A DNA stretch of 64,000 nucleotides from DATFVA01 sp963721075 (GTDB lineage Bacteria > Bacteroidota > Ignavibacteria > Ignavibacteriales > Ignavibacteriaceae): assembly GCA_963721075.1 (NCBI GenBank), contig CAVRHV010000015.1:1-64000 (forward strand). The letters are read 5' to 3'. Below, one piece after another: positions 1-7,892 of the stretch. Within the stretch, counting starts at the first letter, position 1. Each line of letters opens with the position of its first letter. The position numbers and the translations under genes were made by a program. The notes beneath the pieces were generated by a model. That model saw only the letters and a program-made list of their open reading frames with translations. It did not search any database and had not been told where the DNA came from.

Positions 1-707
1 GCTACATTGAAGTCATTGCTTACATCTCTCCCCATCAACTGATTCAGATTCACCTTCAGCTGTTCATATGTTAATTCTTCTTTCAATAAATTAGAGCGGT
101 CTTCATTCAGGTCCACCTGAGCCTGGCGCAGATCAAACTTTGAACCCGTACCAACATCTTTTTTTGACTCTGCAATCCTTACTCTTTCCTGGCTTATTTC
201 AATTGCCTGGTTTAGCACTACAAGCACCTGTTTCTCTCTTATTAGATTGTAATATGTTTCAATAACATCAGCAAGACTTGTCTCCACTTCAGCTCTGAAG
301 TTGTCCTCCCCAATCCTGTTCATCTCCTTCAGCATATCGATATTCGCAAACATCCCCAGGCCATCGAATATTGTCCAGTTAAGGTCTACTCCTGCATTAA
401 GGTTTGTCGATTTCGCGCCGTTCCTGTCGACTGTCCTGCCGTCAAAATACTCCTGCTTTGTGTCATTATTACTTTTAATATAAGAGCCCGAAGCATCAAT
501 TGAAGGAAGGAAACCGGCATTGCCAATGTTCGAATTATTATCGGCTATCTTTGATTCATTCCGGGCAATATTTATCGAGTAATTATTTTTAAGGGCGATT
601 TTTACGGCATCCTCAAGTGAAAGGTTTTCCTGAGAGAAAACCAGACTATTGAATGAAGTGATCAGGGCCAGAAGGAATAAAATATTAAGAACTCTCATAT
701 GCCTCAT
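1..707 (-). CDS. TolC-family outer-membrane efflux protein (partial, N-terminal part)
   Basis: Outer-membrane channel of a tripartite efflux pump, linking the periplasmic adaptor and RND permease to the outside. About 235 residues are visible before the gene runs off the left edge. A signal peptide of roughly 25 residues ends near LVFSQ, and the mature start ENLSLEDAVKIAL is the usual opening of the outer membrane efflux protein family. Helical stretches with Q/N-rich heptads follow. Two ATGs (707 and 698) are in frame; 707 lies 7 nt after the permease stop at 714, so the gene is the last of the adaptor-permease-channel operon. The partial length prevents naming a substrate. Confidence 0.9.
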   Translation of the reverse strand, partial: MRHMRVLNILFLLALITSFNSLVFSQENLSLEDAVKIALKNNYSINIARNESKIADNNSNIGNAGFLPSIDASGSYIKSNNDTKQEYFDGRTVDRNGAKSTNLNAGVDLNWTIFDGLGMFANIDMLKEMNRIGEDNFRAEVETSLADVIETYYNLIREKQVLVVLNQAIEISQERVRIAESKKDVGTGSKFDLRQAQVDLNEDRSNLLKEELTYEQLKVNLNQLMGRDVSNDFNV

Positions 708-713
708 TAAGAT

Positions 714-3700
714 TTATTTACTGACAAAAGCAGCTTCTTCCCCGGGCTCCAAAGTCTCAGTAACGTTTGAAACGGTCGCAGAGCTGCGCGACAGGTAGGA
801 GTATACTGCCGGAACTATGAGAAGCGTCAAAAATGTAGAGAAAATTAAACCGCCAATAACTGCTATTCCCATAGAGACTCTGCTTTCAGAACCCGCACCG
901 AGTGCGAGCGCAATAGGTAAAATTCCAAGCACTGTTGATAAGCTGGTCATAAGAATGGGACGAAGTCGTGCAGCCGAAGCATCTTTTATCGCTTCCAGTT
1001 TTGACAATCCTGCTGCTTTCCTCTGATTAGCAAACTCTACTATCAGAATTCCGTTTTTAGTTACAATACCTATCAGCATAATGATGCCGATCTCACTGAA
1101 GATGTTAAGGGTCTGATTAAAGTACCAGAGTGATATCAGCGCACCGAATATCGCGAGGGGAACCGTAAATAAAATTATAAAGGGATCCCTGAAGCTTTCG
1201 AACTGAGCCGCAAGCACAAGGTATATAAATCCTATTGCCAGCAGGAAAGCGAATAATAAACTGGATGAACTCTCAGCGTAATCCTTTGATGCACCGCTCA
1301 GAGCCGTAGAAAAAGTTTCATCCAGAACCTGTGAGGAGATTTTATCCATCTCCTTAATACCATCGTCTATGGTTTTCCCGGGAGCCAGTCCTGCAGAGAC
1401 GGTAGCAGAAACATATCTGTTATACCTATAAAGCTGGGGTGGTGCACTCTGTTCAGTAAGCTGAACCACGTTATCGAGCTGAATAAGGTCGCCTTTTGTA
1501 TTTTTCACATATAAAGATTTAAGATCAATAGGTGCATTACGTTTATCGCGTAAAAGCTGTCCGATAACCTGGTATTGCTTACCATCCTTTATAAAATATC
1601 CGAAACGCTGACCGCTGAATGCCGACTGTATTGTCTGAGCAATATCAATAGTGGATACGCCAAGATTCCTTGCACGCTGTCTGTCTATTACCAGCTTGAT
1701 CTCCGGCTTGTTGAATTTCAGGTTGGCATCCACAATCGTGAAGACGGGATCTTTCTGAGCCGCTTCCATAAATTTAGGCAGGTATTCACGGAGCTTTTCA
1801 AAGTTAGGTGCCTGTATTACATACTCAACCGGTAGTCCGCCCCTGCGCTGTCCGATCGACTGCTGCTGAGTAACGAAAACTCTGGCTTCGGTCATATCCG
1901 ATAGTGCAGGACTGATTGCATCCGCAATCTGCTGCTGAGATCTCTGACGCTGGTCAGGATCCGTAAGTATAACGAACGCAAATCCCGAGTTAACCGAACC
2001 CGAAGCACCAAAACCCGGCGAAGTAACAGATATTATCGCTTTCCTTTCCGGAATGCTGTCTTTCAGTGTCTGGATCAGCTTATCCATAAAGTTATCCATA
2101 TACTCGAACGATGCGCCCTCCGGTGCTGTGGCAAATAACCTTAACCCACTTCTATCCTCAAGAGGAGCAAGTTCAGCAGGAATGAGTCTGAAGAACAAAT
2201 AGATCATTCCCAGCGCAACACCCATTATAAGGAAGGCCGTCCATCTCTTCGTTAAAAATGCATCGAGCGAATTCCTGTAGGTTCTATTCATTTTTACGAA
2301 GAACGGCTCTGTCTTATTGTAGAACCAGTTATGTTTCTCTCGTCTTTTGAGAATCTTAGAGCTGAGCATGGGTGTTAATGTCAGTGCCACAAAAGCAGAG
2401 ATCAGAACCGAACCGGCAATCACAATTCCAAACTCCCGGAATAGTCTTCCTGTCAATCCCCGCAGGAATATAATCGGAAGGAATACCGATGCTAAAGCAA
2501 TGGTTGTAGAAAGGATTGCAAAGAAGATCTCCGCCGAACCCTTACGGGCTGCTTCATCGGGATGATCTCCCGCTTCAATTTTAGTATAGATATTTTCAAG
2601 CACAACAATGGCATCGTCCACAACGATACCTATCGCAAGCACAATTCCAAGCAGTGTCAGTACGTTAATAGAGAAATTAGCCGCATACATTATAAAGAAG
2701 GCGCCGATCAGAGAGATGGGAATTGCGATTACCGGGATTATAGTCGTACGCCAGTCTCTTAAGAAGAGGAAGATAATAAGTACAACCAGTCCGAACGCGA
2801 TAAATATTGTCTGCTCAACTTCCGATATCGAATCGCGTATGTATTCAGTTACATCAAACCCGATCCCCGTCTTTACATCGGAAGGGAGATCTCTTTTGAT
2901 CTGGTCAAGTCTTTTATAGAATTCATCCGCAATCGCAATGTTATTAGCACCGGGCTGAGCAATAAGTACAACACCAACCATGGGAGTGCCGTCTCTCTTA
3001 AGAACAGTCCGTTCATTTTCAGCGCCCAGGGTTGCATAGCCTACATCTTTAAGTCGTACTATGTTACCGTTATCCTCCTTAATGATAAGATCATTGAACT
3101 CTGCAGCATCATGCAGCCGGCCTACCGTTCTGATAGATAACTCAGTTTTGTTGCCCTCTATCAGTCCTGACGGAAGCTCAACGTTTTCGCGGTTGACAGC
3201 ACTCTTGACATCAAGAGGAGTTAAATGATAAGCTGCCAGTTTAGCAGGATCGAGCCACAGCCGCATCGAATATTTCTTCTCACCCCATACCTGCACTGCA
3301 CTTACACCCGGAATAGTCTGGAACCTTTCCTTAAAAACATTATTCGCCAGCTCAGTAAGCTGAAGCAGATTCCTTGTGTCACTCTGGATGTTCAGGAAAA
3401 CAATAGGCGAAGCATCTGCATCTGCCTTCGAAACAATCGGATTCTCAACATCGGGCGGCAGGTTGCTTACTGCACGCGATACTTTATCGCGAACATCATT
3501 CGCCGCGGTTTCAAGATCGACATCAATATCGAACTCGACAGTGATTGTGCTGCGGCCGTCACGGCTGACGGAGGTTAAAGAACGGATACCTGCAATTCCG
3601 TTTATAGATTCTTCAAGCGGTTCAGTGATCTGAGATTCGATTACATCTGCGTTAGCACCGGTATAAGTTGTACTAACTGTAATAATTGGTGGATCGACCG

Positions 3701-3815
3701 AAGGGTATTCCCGGACGCCGAGGTATGTGTAGCCGAGCAGCCCAAGTACAACAATGGCAATCGACATAACGATCGCAAGTACAGGTCTTCTTATACTTAA
3801 TGATGAAAGACTCAT
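714..3815 (-). CDS. RND multidrug efflux permease (AcrB/HAE1 type)
   Basis: Inner-membrane proton/drug antiporter of 1033 aa, the normal length for the hydrophobe/amphiphile efflux (HAE1) family. An N-terminal membrane helix (about residues 10-30) is followed by a large periplasmic porter loop, a helix bundle, a second porter loop and a second bundle. The paired acidic residues of the proton relay are present in GIVVDDAIVV (about residues 399-400), and the matching lysine lies in TKNGILIVEF near residue 920, so it should be functional. It starts on the last base of the adaptor stop codon (one-base overlap, TAATG), which implies translational coupling. The length and the DD motif argue against a metal-exporting CusA type, but the substrate cannot be read from the sequence. 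Confidence 0.95.
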   Translation of the reverse strand: MSLSSLSIRRPVLAIVMSIAIVVLGLLGYTYLGVREYPSVDPPIITVSTTYTGANADVIESQITEPLEESINGIAGIRSLTSVSRDGRSTITVEFDIDVDLETAANDVRDKVSRAVSNLPPDVENPIVSKADADASPIVFLNIQSDTRNLLQLTELANNVFKERFQTIPGVSAVQVWGEKKYSMRLWLDPAKLAAYHLTPLDVKSAVNRENVELPSGLIEGNKTELSIRTVGRLHDAAEFNDLIIKEDNGNIVRLKDVGYATLGAENERTVLKRDGTPMVGVVLIAQPGANNIAIADEFYKRLDQIKRDLPSDVKTGIGFDVTEYIRDSISEVEQTIFIAFGLVVLIIFLFLRDWRTTIIPVIAIPISLIGAFFIMYAANFSINVLTLLGIVLAIGIVVDDAIVVLENIYTKIEAGDHPDEAARKGSAEIFFAILSTTIALASVFLPIIFLRGLTGRLFREFGIVIAGSVLISAFVALTLTPMLSSKILKRREKHNWFYNKTEPFFVKMNRTYRNSLDAFLTKRWTAFLIMGVALGMIYLFFRLIPAELAPLEDRSGLRLFATAPEGASFEYMDNFMDKLIQTLKDSIPERKAIISVTSPGFGASGSVNSGFAFVILTDPDQRQRSQQQIADAISPALSDMTEARVFVTQQQSIGQRRGGLPVEYVIQAPNFEKLREYLPKFMEAAQKDPVFTIVDANLKFNKPEIKLVIDRQRARNLGVSTIDIAQTIQSAFSGQRFGYFIKDGKQYQVIGQLLRDKRNAPIDLKSLYVKNTKGDLIQLDNVVQLTEQSAPPQLYRYNRYVSATVSAGLAPGKTIDDGIKEMDKISSQVLDETFSTALSGASKDYAESSSSLLFAFLLAIGFIYLVLAAQFESFRDPFIILFTVPLAIFGALISLWYFNQTLNIFSEIGIIMLIGIVTKNGILIVEFANQRKAAGLSKLEAIKDASAARLRPILMTSLSTVLGILPIALALGAGSESRVSMGIAVIGGLIFSTFLTLLIVPAVYSYLSRSSATVSNVTETLEPGEEAAFVSK

Positions 3816-4879
3816 TATTCAAACTCTGAAATAGTTACCGGTACACCGGGACGAAGCTGAAGCATCCCGGACGTAATTATCGTATCTCCTTCAGCCACTC
3901 CTGATGTCAGCTGAACATTTATATCGGTTCTTATTCCCGTACCAACCTGCTGGGGTGTGGCTTTCCCACTCCTGTATATGAAAACTTTCTGCCCTTTTAT
4001 GTCCGGTATTAATGCCTCAGACGGGATCAGTATAGCATTCTCAATTTTCTTAAGTACGAGCTGTATGTTTGCAAATGAACCGGGGAGGATCTCACGCCCT
4101 GTATTCGGGCAGAGTGCCCTGAGCTTAAGAGTCCTTGTCACGGGATCAATCTTGGGTTCAATCGCATAAACCTTACCCACATAGTTTTTATCGCTGCCGG
4201 TAATTGTGAAATTAATTTCGTCGCCGACAGCCACCATAGCCGAATATCTCTCGGGAATAGAAAAATCTATTTTAATGGGATTTATATTCTGCAAACTTGC
4301 AATGATCATAGAGTTGGTAACAAAACTTCCTTCACTGACATTCTTCAAACCAATTATCCCGCTGAAGGGTGCGCGGATTTCTGTCTTCGCGATCTGCGCT
4401 TTGATCAATTCTACTTCCGCTTCATTAACCTGAAGCTGGTTGGCCGTCATATCATAATCTTCCTGACTGATAGCTTCCTTTTCCAGCAGCTGCTTTTGTC
4501 TGTACTCTGTGTCTTTCTGGAGTTCCAGTCTCGACTTCGCGCTCTGAAGCTGTGCCTGCAGATCCGCATCATTTATCTTCACAAGCAGGTCGCCTTCTTT
4601 TACGTAACTTCCTTCCCTGAAAAGTATTTTCGTGATCTTTCCGTTTACTTCGCTCTTAAGATCAACTTCCTCGTTAGCCAATACTGTTCCTGTTGTAAGC
4701 ACTTTATTATCAAGTGCCTGGTATTTTGTGATATGCGCTTTTACCGGAAGAGGTCCCGAAGCACCGAAGCCCCGCCCTCCCGGTTTACTTTCATCGGATT
4801 TTAATTTTGGAATAGCTAAAATTATCAGGACAACAATAACGATCCCGATAATGCCGAATGTTTTTATATTTTTTTTCAT
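3815..4879 (-). CDS. RND efflux periplasmic adaptor (HlyD/MFP family)
   Basis: Membrane fusion protein that bridges the RND permease and TolC channel. 354 aa. A single N-terminal anchor helix (about residues 9-25) has no lipobox cysteine, so it is probably an uncleaved signal anchor. Next come a biotinyl-lipoyl half motif (VNGKITKILFREGSYVKEGD, about 70-90), a coiled-coil hairpin (about 105-165), the second lipoyl half (RAPFSGIIGL) and a beta-barrel and membrane-proximal domain to the C-terminus. First gene of the three-gene efflux operon. A perfect hyphenated palindrome lies about 43-57 nt upstream of the start and is a candidate operator. Confidence 0.95.
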   Translation of the reverse strand: MKKNIKTFGIIGIVIVVLIILAIPKLKSDESKPGGRGFGASGPLPVKAHITKYQALDNKVLTTGTVLANEEVDLKSEVNGKITKILFREGSYVKEGDLLVKINDADLQAQLQSAKSRLELQKDTEYRQKQLLEKEAISQEDYDMTANQLQVNEAEVELIKAQIAKTEIRAPFSGIIGLKNVSEGSFVTNSMIIASLQNINPIKIDFSIPERYSAMVAVGDEINFTITGSDKNYVGKVYAIEPKIDPVTRTLKLRALCPNTGREILPGSFANIQLVLKKIENAILIPSEALIPDIKGQKVFIYRSGKATPQQVGTGIRTDINVQLTSGVAEGDTIITSGMLQLRPGVPVTISEFE

Positions 4880-4921
4880 CTGAAATTTCTGTTAAACTTT
4901 TGCAACATAATTAAAACTGAG

Positions 4922-4936
4922 GTGTTGAAACAACAC
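4922..4936. promoter_or_regulatory. Candidate operator palindrome upstream of the efflux operon
   Basis: GTGTTG and CAACAC flank a 3-base AAA spacer, a perfect 6-bp hyphenated inverted repeat about 45 nt before the adaptor start. The size and position fit a dimeric repressor site of the sort that controls RND pumps. No regulator gene is adjacent, so the role is inferred from the symmetry and position alone. Confidence 0.3.
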
Positions 4937-4972
4937 AAAAAATTGACTTAATGCGGGATTCACAGCTAATAA

Positions 4973-4999
4973 AAAAAGCCAGCAATTAACTGGCTTTTT
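4973..4999 (-). terminator. Rho-independent terminator after rpmE2
   Basis: A 10-bp perfect stem (AAAAAGCCAG / CTGGCTTTTT) with a 7-nt loop sits 28 nt past the L31 stop. On the minus strand it is followed by T residues. The A/T tracts on both arms mean it could act in either direction. It separates rpmE2 from the efflux operon. Confidence 0.8.
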
Positions 5000-5026
5000 A
5001 GAAAAACTGCACAATTTCTAATATTC

Positions 5027-5281
5027 TTACTTTGTGGTCTTCTTTGCGTATTTTTTCTTGAATTTCTCAACTCTTCCGGCGGTATCCAGAAGTTTCTGTT
5101 TCCCTGTGAAGAAAGGATGAGAGGCACTGGAAATTTCAAGCTTTACCAGGGGGTATGTATTACCGTCTTCCCATTCAATCGTTTCGCTCGTCTGTATCGT
5201 TGAGCGAGTTAAAATAGCAAAATCTGTCGATGCGTCCTGGAAAACAACAGGTCTATAATCCGGGTGAATTCCCTTTTTCAT
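5027..5281 (-). CDS. rpmE2: 50S ribosomal protein L31 type B
   Basis: Ribosomal protein of the large subunit central protuberance. 84 aa, starting MKKGIHPDYRPVVFQD, the characteristic start of the type B (zinc-free) L31. It has no cysteines at all, whereas type A carries a CxxC zinc ribbon. The HPFFTGKQKLLDTAGRVEKF stretch is the family core. The lysine-rich tail (KKKYAKKTTK) is normal for RNA contact. Single-gene unit with its own terminator. In organisms with both forms the zinc-free paralog is induced by zinc shortage; whether a type A copy exists here is not visible. Confidence 0.95.
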   Translation of the reverse strand: MKKGIHPDYRPVVFQDASTDFAILTRSTIQTSETIEWEDGNTYPLVKLEISSASHPFFTGKQKLLDTAGRVEKFKKKYAKKTTK

Positions 5282-5368
5282 ACCAATATCCTAATTATTT
5301 AATTTCTAAAAATTTTGAACAATAAAGATAGAAAAGATATCAGAAATTTACAATAATAAAATAGGTGA

Positions 5369-6019
5369 TTATCGCCGGCTTTTTGAATGGAACATCGATT
5401 CCAGCTTTTGTTTTAGCTGGTTAAGCTGAATTTTCTGCTCATTTGAGAGGTTTACCTGCCGGAAATTCAATCCCGCCTTGTTGACCGGATAGTCAGTAAT
5501 CCTCCCTGATGTAAAATTTGCGGTAATAAATCGTTCGTTGTTCCCGGAACGTCCTGCCAGACTGCTTCCGGTTATAGGTGAATTGCTTTCTTTCCTTTCA
5601 GCTGATCTCTGAACCTGCTGATCGGCTGTTCCTTTGTCTTTCTGAATTCCTGAGGTCTGTTCTGAAGATACTGCTTCATCTCTTTCGACTGATTTTTGTG
5701 CGGCGGAAAGGTTATCGGTTTTTGCCGAAAGTGTGATATCTCCCCGTTCACGCGGAGCGGTAAGCAGCGGGTTATCCGGGGTTACCCCGGTAGTGTTAAG
5801 TACAAAGATCAGTATGAGAGCCGTTACAGCCAGGGCGGCTGCCGGCACTAATCGTGAAGGCGCGAAAATATTCTGCCAGAATGTCCTTTCCTCCGGAAAT
5901 GACTCTGAGTTAATCCTTCTCATAAGATCAGTTTCAAAACCCGCAGGAGCTTTTACCTGCCGAAGCTGCCTGAGTGTATTAATAACATCCTGGTATTTCA
6001 TATCATCATTCGGATTCAC
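5369..6019 (-). CDS. Probable anti-sigma factor, single-pass membrane protein
   Basis: 216 aa protein of unrecognised family. The N-terminal cytoplasmic part (about 1-55) has an amphipathic DVINTLRQLRQVKAPAGFE segment, a single membrane helix spans about 56-75 (VPAAALAVTALILIFVL), and the rest is a polar S/Q/E-rich periplasmic region ending in a short coiled-coil (NLSNEQKIQLNQLKQKLESM). The topology and its position 11 nt after an ECF sigma factor make an anti-sigma role likely. It lacks the HxxxCxxC zinc motif of ZAS anti-sigma factors, so it is not that class. The start is a GTG at 6019 preceded by AAGGTGA; an ATG at 6001 is an alternative. Function is inferred from context. Confidence 0.6.
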   Translation of the reverse strand: MNPNDDMKYQDVINTLRQLRQVKAPAGFETDLMRRINSESFPEERTFWQNIFAPSRLVPAAALAVTALILIFVLNTTGVTPDNPLLTAPRERGDITLSAKTDNLSAAQKSVERDEAVSSEQTSGIQKDKGTADQQVQRSAERKESNSPITGSSLAGRSGNNERFITANFTSGRITDYPVNKAGLNFRQVNLSNEQKIQLNQLKQKLESMFHSKSRR

Positions 6020-6030
6020 GTCATCACCTT

Positions 6031-6621
6031 TTACTCTTTATATATATCTTTCAGTAATTCCTGTAATTGTGCTCTTCCACGGTTAATGCGGGATTTAACA
6101 GTTCCGACTGTAATCCCGGTGATCTCGGAAATCTCCTCGTATGATAACTGCTGGATATCTCTCAAAATAACCATTTCCCTGTATGCGGGTGAAACTTTCT
6201 GAATAGCTTTCTGAATAATTTCGTCCTTTATTCCGCTGTCTGTCATTTCATCGGGACGATAATTCTCATCGGGAATATCATAGGTTTCATCCTTTTCTTC
6301 GCCGTAGGCATTTATTGAAAAGAACTTTCTTCTCCTGCGTCTCTGGTACTCCGTTCTTGCAAGGTTTCCTGCAATAGTGTAGATCCATGTTGAAAACTTT
6401 GCAATCGAACTGTATGAATCTTTGTACCGGTAAACCTTTATAAAAGCTTCCTGTACAACATCCATACAGGCCTCGTAATCGCCGAGGAACCTAAAAACAT
6501 AATTTGTAAGAGGATTTTTATATCTCTCTACAAGAATTTCATAAGCCCGAACAGTATTGTTCTGTTGAAACTCAAGAATTAATTCTTCATCCGTAAGTTC
6601 ATTCAGATTCTTATCGGTCAA
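6031..6621 (-). CDS. ECF RNA polymerase sigma factor (sigma-70 family)
   Basis: Directs RNA polymerase to a specific regulon, typically for envelope or other stress. 196 aa. Sigma region 2 covers about residues 14-95 (DVVQEAFIKVYRYKDSY, then FSTWIYTIAGNLARTEYQRR for -10 recognition). Region 4 covers about 135-190, with a helix-turn-helix YEEISEITGITVGTVKSRINR. There is no region 1 or 3, as expected of ECF factors. It sits 11 nt upstream of the probable anti-sigma gene, the usual sigma/anti-sigma arrangement. A polybasic RRRRRK run follows region 2. Confidence 0.93.
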   Translation of the reverse strand: MTDKNLNELTDEELILEFQQNNTVRAYEILVERYKNPLTNYVFRFLGDYEACMDVVQEAFIKVYRYKDSYSSIAKFSTWIYTIAGNLARTEYQRRRRRKFFSINAYGEEKDETYDIPDENYRPDEMTDSGIKDEIIQKAIQKVSPAYREMVILRDIQQLSYEEISEITGITVGTVKSRINRGRAQLQELLKDIYKE

Positions 6622-6745
6622 TGCGCCTTATACTTTCTAGGGTTTGAATTGTTTCCAGAATTATACAATAAATTAAGTAAAAAACTTTTAATACCGAAAA
6701 CGAATGAGATTCTGCACATCCGGCCCCGGCGGAGTGTCTACTTTT

Positions 6746-7783
6746 TTATGCAGCGCCGGTTTTCTCCCCTGCCGCTAGGATCTCTGTCAGCAGGATACTA
6801 ATGATATTTTTATTATCGTCCGATGTGGTTTTCACTGAAACATCAGCATTAAGCAATGCTCTTGATATGTGCACCAGTTCATCATCGGAGTATAATCTCC
6901 GGGCTTTATAAAACTTTTTAAGATAAAATGGATGCGTTCCTACTATCCTGGCAGCCTGTGCTTCGGGCATATTGGATCCTCTGAGCTCATTTATCCTTAG
7001 AATTCCCGTAAAAAACCTTGTCAGCATATGTATAATGTAAACCGGTTCGGCTCCTTTTTCCAGCAGATTGAACGCTATCTTAAATGAATCCCTCCTGTTT
7101 TTATCGCTAAGCGCATCCTGCAGATCAAAGATGCTGTATTCCTTAAATTTTGCCGATAATGATTCGATGCTTTCAATATCAATTTCTTTTTTATCCCCGA
7201 GGTAAATAAATACCTTTTCAAGCTGTGTTTCTATAAGACTCCGGTTCTCTCCTACCATATCCACAAATACTGAAGCGACTTCCTGTGAAATCTGCTTGCC
7301 GTTCTCCGCTGCGTATCGGGTTATCCACTCTACCAGCGCATTACCTTTTAGTTCAACAGCCTCAAAAATGAAGTTATTGGCAAGAAGCGATTTGTAAGGC
7401 TCGGATGATAGGTTTGAAATAGCTCCGTTATGAACCAGCACAAGGTGAGTGAAGTCGGCCGGCGAATTTATATAGCTTACAAGGTTCTTTTTGTTGCTTA
7501 CTTTTTCAAATTCTTTTATCAGTATGAATTTTTTATCTGAACCGAAAGGAAACGAGGATGCCAGCGAGAGCATATCTGTAAGGTTTTTATCTTCGGCATA
7601 GATAACCTCTTTATCGAAGTCGGAGGTAATAAATGGTTCAACAGCTTTTTCAACCTGCTTAATAACTTTATCTAGACTGTACGAATCCTCTCCGAAGAAA
7701 TAATAAACCGGAAGTAATTTCCCGGCCGATATATCTTTAGAAATATTTAGTACCGTCGGTGCTTTTAATCTACTTTTCGCCAT
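6746..7783 (-). CDS. holA: DNA polymerase III subunit delta
   Basis: Clamp-loader delta subunit, which opens the sliding clamp during replication. 345 aa, the family length. The N-terminal part has YYFFGEDSYSLDKVIKQVEK, where a degenerate nucleotide-binding fold starts, and the conserved SFPFGSDKKFILIKEFEK stretch near residues 76-95. The C-terminal collar domain includes EYSIFDLQDALSDKNRRDSFK and HMLTRFFTGILRINELR. Its start overlaps the end of the small transporter subunit gene by 14 nt, so it may be translated from the transporter transcript. Confidence 0.92.
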   Translation of the reverse strand: MAKSRLKAPTVLNISKDISAGKLLPVYYFFGEDSYSLDKVIKQVEKAVEPFITSDFDKEVIYAEDKNLTDMLSLASSFPFGSDKKFILIKEFEKVSNKKNLVSYINSPADFTHLVLVHNGAISNLSSEPYKSLLANNFIFEAVELKGNALVEWITRYAAENGKQISQEVASVFVDMVGENRSLIETQLEKVFIYLGDKKEIDIESIESLSAKFKEYSIFDLQDALSDKNRRDSFKIAFNLLEKGAEPVYIIHMLTRFFTGILRINELRGSNMPEAQAARIVGTHPFYLKKFYKARRLYSDDELVHISRALLNADVSVKTTSDDNKNIISILLTEILAAGEKTGAA

Positions 7784-7892
7784 TAGCCTTTTTTAACTTT
7801 TCATATTTCATTGCGCGTGTAAGGAAAAATGCAAGGCCTCCCCACACCAGTCCAAGTACTGCGATGAGTGTAATTACTGCTGAAACTTCCAT
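7770..7892 (-). CDS. Small MetS-like subunit of the NSS transporter
   Basis: A 40-residue protein with one membrane helix (VSAVITLIAVLGLVWGGLAFFL, about residues 3-24) followed by a short basic tail (TRAMKYEKLKKANGEK). Its ATG shares one base with the stop codon of the NSS transporter (TGATG), and its 3' end overlaps the holA start by 14 nt. Small single-helix proteins encoded directly after an NSS transporter are known as MetS, needed for methionine/alanine uptake by MetP in Corynebacterium. Size, topology and coupling match that pattern. Sequence is too short for a firm family call. Confidence 0.75.
   Translation of the reverse strand: MEVSAVITLIAVLGLVWGGLAFFLTRAMKYEKLKKANGEK

Noticed and set aside
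6660..6665. TATAAT hexamer on the minus strand before the ECF sigma gene
   Set aside because: No matching -35 element at the right distance, and the region is AT-rich, so a promoter call is not supported.
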